A stretch of DNA of 64,000 nt, taken from positions 124,001 through 188,000 of the forward strand of contig CAUJGP010000015.1 of the NCBI GenBank assembly GCA_963170155.1. The letters run 5' to 3'. Within the stretch, counting starts at the first letter, position 1; the number at the start of each line of letters is the position of its first letter. This document shows positions 16,647 through 26,060 of this stretch, in pieces. The translations under genes and the position numbers were made by a program. This stretch comes from Bdellovibrionota bacterium. GTDB lineage: Bacteria > Bdellovibrionota > Bdellovibrionia > Bdellovibrionales > Bdellovibrionaceae. The notes under the pieces are model-generated. The model worked only from the letters and a program-made list of their open reading frames with translations, did not search any database and had not been told where the DNA came from.

Positions 16647-16959
16647 TCCATAAAAACCTATCTTATCAATCCAATGGTCTATTAAAATTGTGAGCGCCGA
16701 ACCACTAAACGTTACGATTAAATCAATTTTATGGGTTTAACCCACAAATCTCAGCAAGAGACACAACCTTGTCAAAAGAATAGACAAATGTGCGCCTTTT
16801 TCTCCTCCACTCTAAAAACGACTGTTAAATCAAAACCATAAAACTCTTTCTTTGTTTCAAAGTAAGACAACAAACATCTCAAAAGGATTATACGATGATT
16901 TAAATTATATTCATTCTTTTTTCTTAATGGCACGCAGATTGAATATCTCATAGTAGTAT

Positions 16960-18009
16960 ATGAAAACACTCAAGCATTTTTTTACACTCAATTTAATCAT
17001 CGTATTTTTTGTTCCTTACTCTGCTTTAGCAGAAACTAAAATAGTGAAAGAGCAAAAGAAAAAAACCTCGATCTATACTGTGCCTTCAAATTTACAATGG
17101 CTAAGAAATTTCTTTGGCGGCGACAACGCCGGTCATTTCTACATTCCCCCCAAAAAAGGAAATGCAAGGCCTTCTAATATTAAAAAGAATTCTTCCCTAC
17201 AACTTCCACGTCCCACAAAAAAACCAGAGCTCCCAGGAGGAGTAAGAAAAGGTTTAGAACAAGTGAAAGAAAAAGCACAACACCCCATCGGACGTTGCGA
17301 TAAATCGGGAGATACAAGCAGAACAACATCGTACCAAACTGAAGAACAAAAAGCTCTCGCTCATAAATGCTTCTCAAATAGAGACGATCGCTCTTTTGAA
17401 TGTGTGCGCTTTATCACAGAACAAGCTGTAGCTGCTTTTAGTACTGAAGCGTCTTGTGCTGGCCGTATTACAACTGAAAAATTACTGTGTATTTTTAAAC
17501 AAGAGGTCACTCGTTATGACAATAATCCTTACGGTCGAAATGGTTACGGACTCGCTCAAATGACAACTGAAGGAGTCAAAACTGTTAAGCGCGGATTCAG
17601 TGTTTTTAAACTTGGCTATGAATACGATTCTTTTTGGGATATGATTGAAAGATCTGAAGAAAAAAACAACAAATGCTCTCTAACCAGAAATAATGCTTTG
17701 GATCGGGATACCTCCATTGTGATGGCAGCAACCCATTTATGTGCACAGGCAAAACATAGCCCTCGAAGCAGTGGACAGTTTTTGAGTTGTGAATACAATC
17801 GAGGTTACAGCGAATGTAAAAGAGTTGGGGCTAATACCCATTACGCTAGAAGCGTCGAGCGCTGTGAAACGACAGAAGGCTGGAGAGAAGTTGAGGAGCA
17901 AATGAGAATTGCTTCCATGGCAAAAAAATTAAAAACACAAAAACAACCGGCATCGTATCCAGGTTCTTTCAATAATGATAGTTACTCTTCTTCAGGAGGT
18001 TCGCAGTAA
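16960..18009 (+). CDS. Secreted lysozyme-fold (SLT-like) protein
   Basis: 349 residues with a signal peptide (FFTLNLIIVFFVPYSALA). A Lys/Pro-rich region of about 90 residues precedes a cysteine-rich core. The core segment LLCIFKQEVTRYDNN followed by GYGLAQMTTEGVKTV matches the lytic transglycosylase pattern (Glu before an aromatic segment, then G-x-GL-x-Q). Glu near residue 182 is the likely catalytic acid. I infer cleavage of peptidoglycan, but the cysteine pattern and extra length make it a divergent member. The C-terminus is a Ser/Gly/Asn tail. Its stop codon overlaps the next gene's start (TAATG), so the two are translationally coupled. Confidence 0.65.
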   Translation: MKTLKHFFTLNLIIVFFVPYSALAETKIVKEQKKKTSIYTVPSNLQWLRNFFGGDNAGHFYIPPKKGNARPSNIKKNSSLQLPRPTKKPELPGGVRKGLEQVKEKAQHPIGRCDKSGDTSRTTSYQTEEQKALAHKCFSNRDDRSFECVRFITEQAVAAFSTEASCAGRITTEKLLCIFKQEVTRYDNNPYGRNGYGLAQMTTEGVKTVKRGFSVFKLGYEYDSFWDMIERSEEKNNKCSLTRNNALDRDTSIVMAATHLCAQAKHSPRSSGQFLSCEYNRGYSECKRVGANTHYARSVERCETTEGWREVEEQMRIASMAKKLKTQKQPASYPGSFNNDSYSSSGGSQ

Positions 18010-18683
18010 TGATTTCCTATTCTTCTTACATTGTTAGATTAATAATCCTTGTCTCAATTCCTTTTTTGAGCTTCAACCTTTTTGCCAAAGAGTCGCAAGC
18101 ATATCACTCTCTTTTAAAGTTCTTCACAGAAAGTCCCTCTGGAAATGTGGACTACCATAGAGAAGCTATTGAAAAATGCACTGTGGAATTTGAAAAAGAT
18201 AACACCAGTAACCGCAAATCCTATAAATTGAAAAAGTTAAAATTTTCACGTTGCGATTGGAAAGATCAAATTAATGGCCCCATCAAAAGCATTGGATCTG
18301 AAGGAGAGTCCTTTCTACAAGAAGGAATAGAGTTTCAGAACGTGGAAGTTTCATGGGAGACATTCATGTGTTCAGCTGAATTAATTTTGCCAAAAAATCG
18401 TCGTGTTAAAATGGAAGGGTGGTGTGCTCCACGCTTCAGAGACATCGCCGATCAGAACATAACAGAAAAAATCGGCCACCAAGATGTTAGAATTTTTCAA
18501 AATTCAATGATAACCTTTTTAAAAGCCTCCAAGAAAAAGAACGCTTTAGACAAAGCTGTTAATACCGCTGTTCGAATCAATAATGAAACGCTCTCTTTGA
18601 TTATTGGTTTAGCAATACCCATTCTTGATGAAGCTGCTTATATTCAAGTTCAGAAAAGAGTCGAAAAACTCGAACGTATGTAA
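18009..18683 (+). CDS. Secreted protein of unknown function coupled to the SLT-like gene
   Basis: 224 residues. The hydrophobic N-terminus (LIILVSIPFLSFNLFA) is a probable signal peptide. There are four cysteines (EKCTVEF, SRCDWKD, TFMCSAEL, GWCAPRF). No family is recognised. The ATG overlaps the stop of the lysozyme-fold gene by one base, so it may be a partner, inhibitor or chaperone of that protein (inference only). The dus gene begins 37 bases after its stop. Confidence 0.6.
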   Translation: MISYSSYIVRLIILVSIPFLSFNLFAKESQAYHSLLKFFTESPSGNVDYHREAIEKCTVEFEKDNTSNRKSYKLKKLKFSRCDWKDQINGPIKSIGSEGESFLQEGIEFQNVEVSWETFMCSAELILPKNRRVKMEGWCAPRFRDIADQNITEKIGHQDVRIFQNSMITFLKASKKKNALDKAVNTAVRINNETLSLIIGLAIPILDEAAYIQVQKRVEKLERM

Positions 18684-18720
18684 TTGAGTTTTCAGTTCAA
18701 TGACGCTATAGCTGTCACTC

Positions 18721-19797
18721 ATGAAAAGACCTGTGGGTTTAGAACGAAGCATTTTAAATGGACGAGTGAATTTCCCACTCACATTAGCCCCTATGGTGGG
18801 GCTGTCACACTCCCCCTTTCGCCGATTAATTCAGTCCTATTTGCCTGAAGGAGCTGAGCCGCTATGGCCTACTGAAATGCTGAATTCCAGACGAATTCCT
18901 CGGGAAACTTTAGGAGCCACTCCAGAAACCTATCGCCATCCTTTAGAAAAAGGATTTCTTGTCCCACAGCTTTTGGGAAATGAAGAGGAGCCTTTGCGCC
19001 TCTCTGTCGAAAAGCTAGAAACTTGGGGCGCTCAGGGTATTGATATTAATATGGGCTGCCCTGTTTCAAAAGCTTTAAAACACAACTATGGAGTGGCCCT
19101 CATGGGTGACCCCTCTTATGCCTCTGAAGTGGTTCGCATGACCGTTCGTCATGCCAAAGTTCCGGTTTCTGTAAAACTGAGAGCCATGGAATCAGGAGAT
19201 CGAAATGATCTCAAAATCTTTGTCAGTGGTTTAATAGAAGCAGGAGCTTCCTGGCTCACGCTTCATCCTCGCCGAGGAAGTCAAAAAAGAAGAGGAGAGG
19301 CTGACTGGTCTCAAATTGCTTGGCTCAGGGATCAAATCTCCTGCCCTCTTATTGGAAATGGCGATATACAAACCGCAGAAGATGTAACAAAGATGCTACA
19401 AGAAACGTCTTGCGATGCCGTCATGGTAGGGCGGGCGTTGACAGCACGGCCGTGGTTATTCTGGCAATGGAGCGAAACTCAAGGAAACTGGAAACCACCT
19501 TCAGATCAATATGGACTGCCCGCCAGGGCACCTCGAGGCCCTAAAGAGGAAGCCCAAGAGTATGGAGTGGCTCTACAAAGGCTTCTCCAATACATGATGG
19601 AAGATTTTTCATCCGAAGCCCTTGCCCTTCGAAAGTTTCATTTCTTTGTAAAGACAGGATCCGTTTGGCTTAACTTTGGCCAACAGCTCTGTGGTATCAC
19701 TCATCGTGCTCCATCTTTTTCCCAGCTTTCGCAAGATTTGGAAATTTTTTTCAAACAAGAATTATCTATGAGTGAAAGAACGGAGCTCAGACAATAA
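18721..19797 (+). CDS. tRNA-dihydrouridine synthase
   Basis: 358 residues forming a TIM barrel. APMVGLSHSPFRRLI begins the FMN-binding region, and the catalytic cysteine is in DINMGCPVSKALKHNYG. Further conserved pieces are SVKLRAM, LHPRRGSQKRRGEADW and IGNGDI followed by DAVMVGR. The enzyme uses FMN and NADPH to reduce uridine in the tRNA D-loop. I cannot say which of the Dus subfamilies it belongs to. The C-terminal helical domain is present. There is no strong Shine-Dalgarno before the ATG at 18721, and the first 20 residues precede the conserved barrel, so a later start is possible. Confidence 0.9.
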   Translation: MKRPVGLERSILNGRVNFPLTLAPMVGLSHSPFRRLIQSYLPEGAEPLWPTEMLNSRRIPRETLGATPETYRHPLEKGFLVPQLLGNEEEPLRLSVEKLETWGAQGIDINMGCPVSKALKHNYGVALMGDPSYASEVVRMTVRHAKVPVSVKLRAMESGDRNDLKIFVSGLIEAGASWLTLHPRRGSQKRRGEADWSQIAWLRDQISCPLIGNGDIQTAEDVTKMLQETSCDAVMVGRALTARPWLFWQWSETQGNWKPPSDQYGLPARAPRGPKEEAQEYGVALQRLLQYMMEDFSSEALALRKFHFFVKTGSVWLNFGQQLCGITHRAPSFSQLSQDLEIFFKQELSMSERTELRQ

Positions 19798-20012
19798 TTG
19801 TCACAAAGCACAGTCGGTTTGGATTCATAGGATTAAGGTCTATCTCTTGTCAGGCTTAGACGGAAGTTTCATTGAAAAGCCACTGCAACTCATAGGTTTA
19901 CTAAAATCAATGGATATTGCTAACCAAGATTATTTTTCAATCTCCCCTTCGCTTCTATATAATAAATGCAAAAAAGGTTGTCTTCGAAGAAAAAATCGTT
20001 CATGGTGCGCCG

Positions 20013-21347
20013 ATGACAATTGATAAAAAGAACCATTCCGATACTAAAAACTTCTCCGATTTAAAATTATTGCCAGAACTGTTAAAAACGATCAGTGCTG
20101 AAGGATATGATAAACCGACGCCTATTCAAAGTGCTGCCATTCCGACCATTCTTATGGGAAAAGACCTCTTAGGTATTGCTCAAACAGGTACAGGAAAAAC
20201 AGCAGCCTTCTCTCTGCCATTGCTCCAAAATTTAATGGGGACAAAAGGGGGGCTCACTCCCAAATCACCTCGTTCTTTAATTCTCGTTCCCACACGGGAA
20301 CTCGCTGTACAAGTTCATAAAAGCTTAGAGACCTATGGTCGTGGTCTTTCTATGAAATACGCCGTGATTTATGGAGGTGTTGGTCAAGCCCAACAAGTGC
20401 AGTCTTTGGCTCGCGGTGTGGATGTCCTTGTTGCAACTCCAGGTCGTCTCTTGGATCTTCTCAATCAGAAATATTTAAAACTGGATAAAGTAGAAATCTT
20501 TGTCCTCGATGAAGCGGATCGAATGCTCGATATGGGTTTTTACCGGGATATCAAACAAGTTTTGCCTCTGCTTCCTAAGAAAAAACAAAATTTATTTTTT
20601 TCGGCCACCATGCCCCGGGATGTGCAAGACTTAGCCCATTCTATTTTAACAGAGCCCATTAAAGTCTCTGTTACCCCTCAATCCACCACAGTCGAAAAAA
20701 TTGACCAAAAAGTTCTTTTCGTAAAACGTGAAAACAAGATGAAGCTACTGCTTCATCTCTTGGAGAACAATGATTTGTATAAGGTGCTTGTGTTTGTCGA
20801 TATGAAGCACATGGCGAATAAAGTCTCTGATCAATTGGTTAAAAATAAAATCTCCTCAACAGCCATTCATGGCAATAAATCCCAAGGAGCTCGCCAACGA
20901 GCTATCGAGGACTTTAAAAAAGACAAGATTCGAGTTCTTGTCGCCACAGACATTGCTGCGCGCGGTATCGATATCGATGGGATCACTCATGTTATTAATT
21001 TTGATTTACCCCATATCGTGGAGAGCTATGTTCATCGTATTGGTCGAACAGCTCGAGCCGGAACCACTGGTGAAGCGATTTCTTTTTGCACCGATTATGA
21101 AAAGTCTTATCTCTTTGCCATAGAAAAACAGACCCGAGCTCGAATTGCAGTAGAAGCCCAGCACCCCTTTCATGCGGCAGAAGTTAGTACAGCGAAAACC
21201 ATGAGCGTGGGAAAAGCAAAAGCTTTCAGTGAATCTGAACGACGCAATCGCCCTCACTCTTCTCGATCGCGCAATGCCCCTAAAGCTCGCGGTGGCCAAT
21301 CCAACAGATCACCACAAGCAGCAAGCCGCCGAGGCAGAGATCAATGA
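20013..21347 (+). CDS. DEAD-box ATP-dependent RNA helicase (RhlE-like)
   Basis: About 444 residues from the ATG at 20013. All core motifs are present in order: PTPIQ (Q motif), AQTGTGKT (I), PTREL (Ia), DEAD in VLDEADRMLDMGF (II), SAT (III), and HRIGRTARAG (VI). The C-terminus is a short basic Arg/Ser/Gly/Gln tail (SRNAPKARGGQSNRSPQ) that would bind RNA non-specifically. This layout fits RhlE-type helicases of ribosome assembly and RNA decay. An in-frame ATG lies 96 bases further upstream (19917), but the protein it would add has no family match, so I take the internal start. The ribosome site is weak. Confidence 0.9.
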   Translation: MTIDKKNHSDTKNFSDLKLLPELLKTISAEGYDKPTPIQSAAIPTILMGKDLLGIAQTGTGKTAAFSLPLLQNLMGTKGGLTPKSPRSLILVPTRELAVQVHKSLETYGRGLSMKYAVIYGGVGQAQQVQSLARGVDVLVATPGRLLDLLNQKYLKLDKVEIFVLDEADRMLDMGFYRDIKQVLPLLPKKKQNLFFSATMPRDVQDLAHSILTEPIKVSVTPQSTTVEKIDQKVLFVKRENKMKLLLHLLENNDLYKVLVFVDMKHMANKVSDQLVKNKISSTAIHGNKSQGARQRAIEDFKKDKIRVLVATDIAARGIDIDGITHVINFDLPHIVESYVHRIGRTARAGTTGEAISFCTDYEKSYLFAIEKQTRARIAVEAQHPFHAAEVSTAKTMSVGKAKAFSESERRNRPHSSRSRNAPKARGGQSNRSPQAASRRGRDQ

Positions 21348-21444
21348 TCTATCTGTTTATTCTTATTAAGAACTAAAGTCAGAGAAATCAGTCCTCTTTG
21401 ATTCAATGAAATCTATTGTTCTATGGCCTGTTGAAACGAACGAA

Positions 21445-23277
21445 TCATAGATGGCATTCTTGATGCTGAAAATCCAAACGACACGCCAATTGTTCGCGCA
21501 TCGGTTTGCTAAGCCAATCCTTAAAACGCTCTTCATTCTCAGGGTGAACGGCTTTATCGATAATCAAATCGCTGAGTGTTTGAAACTGCTCATAGTTGTT
21601 GGATCTTAGATTCGGTTTATCACACAGCCAAAAACTCGATGCCAAGAAATGAGCTCGCCTTTCAATGTATTTAGGATACTGCTTTAAGTATTCCGCTACC
21701 GCAAAACTTGCCAAACGATCCGCAAATCTCTCAATGGGTGGCGATGATAACGAATCCGATTGCAAATCGTACCGTGGAGAAAATTCTCTTTCATTTTGCA
21801 CGACCGCTTTAAGCAAAGCTCCCGTCATCTCTTTTGAAATCTCAATGGATTTTCGTAGCTTGCTTGGACTGTCCTCTTCGCAACGATAAGCCGCAGTAAA
21901 AAATAAGAGGGTGTTAAACTCTGTATCGAGGGGCCGTGTCGGATTATCCCAAAGTTCGTAAGCACAGGGATTCATCAGATTGGGATTATCAATGTGATCA
22001 CCCAATGGAGTGGGTATTTGCGGACTGGTCAATCGAAAGAATGAAGAGTTTTCCGTCAATTTAGAAAACCGGTCTCGTACCATCTTTTGCGTTTTTTCAG
22101 CAATGATCGCTGGAGTGAGTTGCTTGGATGGATGGTTTTTCTGTAAACAAGCGTGAAACTGTGCAATTTCAGGAGCGTAAGACTCCACATCCTCAATCGT
22201 GTTTTGATATTGCTCCCGAAAAGAATTCCAAACAGAACAAGCCTCAGGCTTTTGTTTACAGACAACCTCCCTCAAGGATTTCAATTGTGTCGATAATTTT
22301 GTTGCCTGCTGAAAATCAATCAATCGTGAGTTATAATCGAAGGCGTGAGCCAATTCATGAGCTAAGGTTTGAATTTGCTCACCTCCATTAAAGTATCCAG
22401 CACAAACGGTGATCGTATTTAAATATGGATAGTAGTGAGCATTGCGAGAAGTACCAATGCAATTCATATTAGCTGTCAGCGGGGTTTGCCCAGGAATTGT
22501 CAGCTTGATTTTTTTTAATTTATCAAGCCACGCTTTTCTAACTGTGGGAGCCAAAGGAAAGTTTTCAATGGCAGTACGAAAAGAGCCGCGGATTTTTTCA
22601 AAATCTTTCTCAACTGTTTTCCATCGTGGATGTTGACTCCATAATGCAATTGAAATTTCAGACCATAAGTGATATTTAATCCTAGATCTTTCTAGATCCA
22701 CCTCTTGAGTGATTTCTTCTTCTGTTAACTTAAAGCTACCCTGGTATTTTTTCTCCAAGCGACGCAAAATAGTTTCATCCACAGCGCTCTCCCAAGAACG
22801 ATCCACATGTTCTTCGAGATCCCTAGCGTCAATTCCCTGTTCTAAATGAAATGATTTTTTATTGGGACGGGAAAGAATTTTATTGAGATTGGAGAAAAAA
22901 TTCCTCTTTGTAAGAGCCGCGCGCAAATCTTTGGGGAGACGCTCCTTATTCTCCAAACGAGTTTTGTAGAAAGCAAACCAAGCTGCATCAAAATTATTTT
23001 TTGTATGGCCTTGCTGAGCTAAAAACTGAAGCTTGGGACCTGAAATCTGCAAATTTCCCTGAGCCTCCTTAGAATACAAGTGAGTGCAAAATGTATCCAC
23101 CATTTTCTTACACCCTATTTTATCGCCAGGAACTTGGTACTGAGAATATTCAATAAGATTGACTTCGTTAATCGCTGATTTTAATTTTGTTTTTTCTTGC
23201 CACAATCTGACAATAAGAAAAGAAAGAAGAACTGCCGAAACACATAGACCCAAGATAAATTTCTTTTTGGTTTCCAT
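21445..23277 (-). CDS. Membrane-anchored metalloprotease-like protein (HExxH)
   Basis: 610 residues with one N-terminal transmembrane segment (FILGLCVSAVLLSFLIVRLW) and a long extracytoplasmic part. The zinc motif HELAH at about residues 306-310 is in the context TLAHELAHAFDYNS, which resembles the M13 neprilysin active site (GHExxHAFD). YYPYLNTITVCAGYF just before it also fits the strand that precedes the M13 zinc helix. The third ligand may be Glu in the ERFADRLASF segment near residue 535. Similarity outside these segments is weak, so M13-like is a tentative label. Several Cys residues suggest disulfides in the periplasm. The gene lies 54 bases upstream of the distal end of the Bat operon and may be independent. 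Confidence 0.7.
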   Translation of the reverse strand: METKKKFILGLCVSAVLLSFLIVRLWQEKTKLKSAINEVNLIEYSQYQVPGDKIGCKKMVDTFCTHLYSKEAQGNLQISGPKLQFLAQQGHTKNNFDAAWFAFYKTRLENKERLPKDLRAALTKRNFFSNLNKILSRPNKKSFHLEQGIDARDLEEHVDRSWESAVDETILRRLEKKYQGSFKLTEEEITQEVDLERSRIKYHLWSEISIALWSQHPRWKTVEKDFEKIRGSFRTAIENFPLAPTVRKAWLDKLKKIKLTIPGQTPLTANMNCIGTSRNAHYYPYLNTITVCAGYFNGGEQIQTLAHELAHAFDYNSRLIDFQQATKLSTQLKSLREVVCKQKPEACSVWNSFREQYQNTIEDVESYAPEIAQFHACLQKNHPSKQLTPAIIAEKTQKMVRDRFSKLTENSSFFRLTSPQIPTPLGDHIDNPNLMNPCAYELWDNPTRPLDTEFNTLLFFTAAYRCEEDSPSKLRKSIEISKEMTGALLKAVVQNEREFSPRYDLQSDSLSSPPIERFADRLASFAVAEYLKQYPKYIERRAHFLASSFWLCDKPNLRSNNYEQFQTLSDLIIDKAVHPENEERFKDWLSKPMREQLACRLDFQHQECHL

Positions 23278-23331
23278 GATCGTAACCTCGTAATATAAAG
23301 TGATGAAATCCTATCACAAACGCGATTTCAA

Positions 23332-25242
23332 TCAAGTTCCCTCTTCGGATAAACGTAAAGTCTGCTCCAAAATTTGAAAAGCGCGATCCGTGTGTTTTCG
23401 CAAATCAGCGGAGCTGGAAATATTTGCCCAAGCCCCAGCAGGGGCAAAAGCAATGGTTTGCAGAACCTCCAACTCTTTTTGTAACGGCTCCAAGACTTCC
23501 GTTCTCACCGAGGGAGGTAAAGACTCAAGAAGATCCGATAAATCCCGGTTGAACTCATCTTGATCCATCAAACGACTTAATAAATAATAAGTCGCATTAA
23601 CCACCTCTGCCGCTGCCAATGAAAATTGATTGGATTTTGCGATCTTGTCGCATTTTTGTTTACGCTCGCGCAAATCATCAAAAAGGCTTCGACGATTTTT
23701 AAGTTTTTTCAACCAAACCCAATGGCCAAAGATAAACAACAAAAATATGCCTCCATAGAGCCCACTCCACGTCCAAAAAAGTGGCCACCCATAAAGCCAT
23801 TGCCAAGAACGCGCCAAAGATCGCGTTTCCGGAGGTGGCAAGATCATAAGATCCTCTTGGGGCTTTTCTTCTAGCTTCATTCGCTCCGAAGGAAGTGGCG
23901 CTTGTACAGTTCCCGGAGCAACCTGTAAAACAATTTCCTGTGTTTGAAGGGACTTATAAGTTGCTGAGGCCGGATCAAAATAACTAAACTCAAAAGGAGG
24001 CAATTTCTGCACTCCCGCTTCTTTGGGAATGACCAAAAGCTGGAATTCTTTATAACTCTTACCGGATTGAAAAAACTTTGATTCTGATTTTGAATCGTAG
24101 AGTTCAAAAGAGGCTGGCCACTGAAGCTTGGGCAATTCAATCAATTTTGCGTTCCCATCCCCTTCAAATTGTAATTTGAGAGTGAAGGGTTGTCCTTGAA
24201 CAAAGTTTTGACTATCAACACGAGCCTCGATCTTAAAACTGCCAACAGCCCCAGAAAAACTTTGAGGACGTCCTTCTGTGGGTAAACTCTTCACCTGAAC
24301 TTTCAAGGGCTGACTGGTGCGAGTATAAGTATAGGCTTTACCTAAACCAAACTGACCCAATAAACCTTGTTGAGCCGACGGTAGACTCACTGCTGCCCTG
24401 ATTTTATATTCATCAATTACAGAAATGCCTGCTTTTATGGGGAAAAGAGCATACGAAGCTAACAGAGCTCTGTGAAATAAAACTCCATTCACAATTTCTT
24501 TCTGAAAATTCAAACTGGGAGCGGGCTCTACATCTTCTTTCCAAAAACCTCTCAGTGAAGGAAACTTCAATCGATCAAACTGATGTATATTTCCGCGGGT
24601 GTAGATATACCAACTGGCAAAAATTTGTTCTCCTTCAAAAGCCTCTTTTTTATCCGTTTCAAGAATGATAAAAAAGGCTTCCTTCTCATTAATGGGGAGC
24701 GTGCGTGATGGCGTTTCCTGTTCTTCTTGTCTTAATTGACGGCGTAAAAGTTGACCGAAAAGAGAATCTTCTTCCTCATCAAAGCCAGGAGGGAATAATC
24801 CTCCCAGTCCTCCTCCTCGTTGGCGAGAAGGGGCCGGAGCTTGAGGCGTCACCACCAGCTCTACCACATCAATCTGATGACTTTGCCCTTCCACCATCAC
24901 TGTGAAAGGACCTAGTTTGTATCGACCTTCTTTAAGGCTTTGCATCTGATAAATAAATTCTATAGAACGCTTTTTTTCAAATTGCATTCCCTGAGGCCCA
25001 GGCAACAAACGACTCTCAAAAGAAGATTGGGTATTCATCCCCAACTTTTGAAGTCCTTCAGGCACCATCCACTGGGGCTCTTCCACATTCACTTCTTCTT
25101 CTGTTCTAACACTCACCCGAAGTTCAAAATCCGTTTGAGGACGAATTTGAGAGGCTGAAAGAGTGGCCGCAAGCTGTGGAGCTGCCATAGCTTGCACAAA
25201 ACATCCAAAGAATCCTAAAATCAAAAGTTTGAATGTCATCAC
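23332..25242 (-). CDS. batD: BatD-like protein (aerotolerance operon)
   Basis: About 636 residues: a signal peptide (LLILGFFGCFVQAMA), a long beta-rich periplasmic region with repeated Ig-like strands, one transmembrane segment near residue 500 (LFWTWSGLYGGIFLLFIFGH) and a cytoplasmic helical tail. This is the BatD/'oxygen tolerance' layout. A GTG at 25242 overlaps the batC stop; the ATG three bases later at 25239 is equally possible. It is the last gene of the operon. BatD probably contacts the vWA proteins BatA and BatB in the periplasm (family knowledge). No batE follows here. Confidence 0.85.
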   Translation of the reverse strand: MMTFKLLILGFFGCFVQAMAAPQLAATLSASQIRPQTDFELRVSVRTEEEVNVEEPQWMVPEGLQKLGMNTQSSFESRLLPGPQGMQFEKKRSIEFIYQMQSLKEGRYKLGPFTVMVEGQSHQIDVVELVVTPQAPAPSRQRGGGLGGLFPPGFDEEEDSLFGQLLRRQLRQEEQETPSRTLPINEKEAFFIILETDKKEAFEGEQIFASWYIYTRGNIHQFDRLKFPSLRGFWKEDVEPAPSLNFQKEIVNGVLFHRALLASYALFPIKAGISVIDEYKIRAAVSLPSAQQGLLGQFGLGKAYTYTRTSQPLKVQVKSLPTEGRPQSFSGAVGSFKIEARVDSQNFVQGQPFTLKLQFEGDGNAKLIELPKLQWPASFELYDSKSESKFFQSGKSYKEFQLLVIPKEAGVQKLPPFEFSYFDPASATYKSLQTQEIVLQVAPGTVQAPLPSERMKLEEKPQEDLMILPPPETRSLARSWQWLYGWPLFWTWSGLYGGIFLLFIFGHWVWLKKLKNRRSLFDDLRERKQKCDKIAKSNQFSLAAAEVVNATYYLLSRLMDQDEFNRDLSDLLESLPPSVRTEVLEPLQKELEVLQTIAFAPAGAWANISSSADLRKHTDRAFQILEQTLRLSEEGT

Positions 25243-26060
25243 CAGTCTTTCTCCCGTTTATTGTCACGACCCTTTTGTTTTTGCTCTCGATTGCTTTGTT
25301 TATAGTAATCCCCACGGATTTTTTGCTCTTGCTGCTTTAACTCTTCTAAAATTTTCTTAATATCTCCTGGGCTCAAATCCTGAGGTTGTTTCTCTTTCTC
25401 TTGCGATTTATTTCCAGATTTCGGGTTTTCTGCAAACTCCTTTGGTTCTTCAGACTGATCATCACCCTCATTGTCTTCTTGATTTTGATTTTTATCTTGA
25501 TCCTGATTTTGGCTCTGATTTCCTTGGCCCCCTTTTCCGCCTTTGGTAGAAAGCAACAGTTCAATGTTAGTCTTCACCACCTTAGACGACGGATCAAGTT
25601 CAAGGGCCTTTTGATAATATGCCAGAGCTTCCTCAATCTTTTTCTCTTTCGCAAAAGCCTGAGCTTGATTAAAACGGGATTGAAAATGGATGGAAGGATC
25701 TTTCGTTAATTTTTCAGCTGTCGCATAAGCATCTCGGGCTTTTGAAAGGGAGCCCAATCCCTCTAAAGCATTCCCTAAATTAATTTGCAACGCCGATTCT
25801 AAAGGTGAACCTTCTAATGCTTTTAAAGCGTGCTTGTAAGATTGATCATAAGCTTCTTTTTCTAGAGTCCATTTCGTCATTAAAGAGTGCCAAAAAGTCT
25901 GGGGAGAGTAGGTTGTTGGCAAAGGGGGAGACTCCGTAGCGGAAGAAGGTTGCTCAACGCCCTCTTCTGCTGCCTGTCCCAGAGAGACGAACACAATGAT
26001 GATCCCTACAGCAAAAAACAATACTTGTTTTGACTGAATTTTCTTAAGGATGTCTCTCAT
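25239..26060 (-). CDS. batC: BatC-like TPR protein
   Basis: About 273 residues. An N-terminal hydrophobic segment (VLFFAVGIIIVFVSLG) is followed by two to three tetratricopeptide repeats (SALQINLGNALEGLGSLSKA; EALAYYQKALELDPSS). The C-terminal half is low-complexity Gln/Asn/Asp/Lys sequence (NQSQNQDQDKNQNQ). The ATG at 26060 overlaps the batB stop as ATGA, so I prefer it to an upstream ATG at 26087. TPR repeats would bridge the vWA partners in the membrane complex (inference). Confidence 0.8.
   Translation of the reverse strand: MRDILKKIQSKQVLFFAVGIIIVFVSLGQAAEEGVEQPSSATESPPLPTTYSPQTFWHSLMTKWTLEKEAYDQSYKHALKALEGSPLESALQINLGNALEGLGSLSKARDAYATAEKLTKDPSIHFQSRFNQAQAFAKEKKIEEALAYYQKALELDPSSKVVKTNIELLLSTKGGKGGQGNQSQNQDQDKNQNQEDNEGDDQSEEPKEFAENPKSGNKSQEKEKQPQDLSPGDIKKILEELKQQEQKIRGDYYKQSNREQKQKGRDNKREKDW

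Noticed and set aside
22268-22290. GTCGATAA on the plus strand within the HExxH gene as a sigma-28-like promoter
   Set aside because: No TAAAG box at 11-base spacing, and it is antisense inside a gene.
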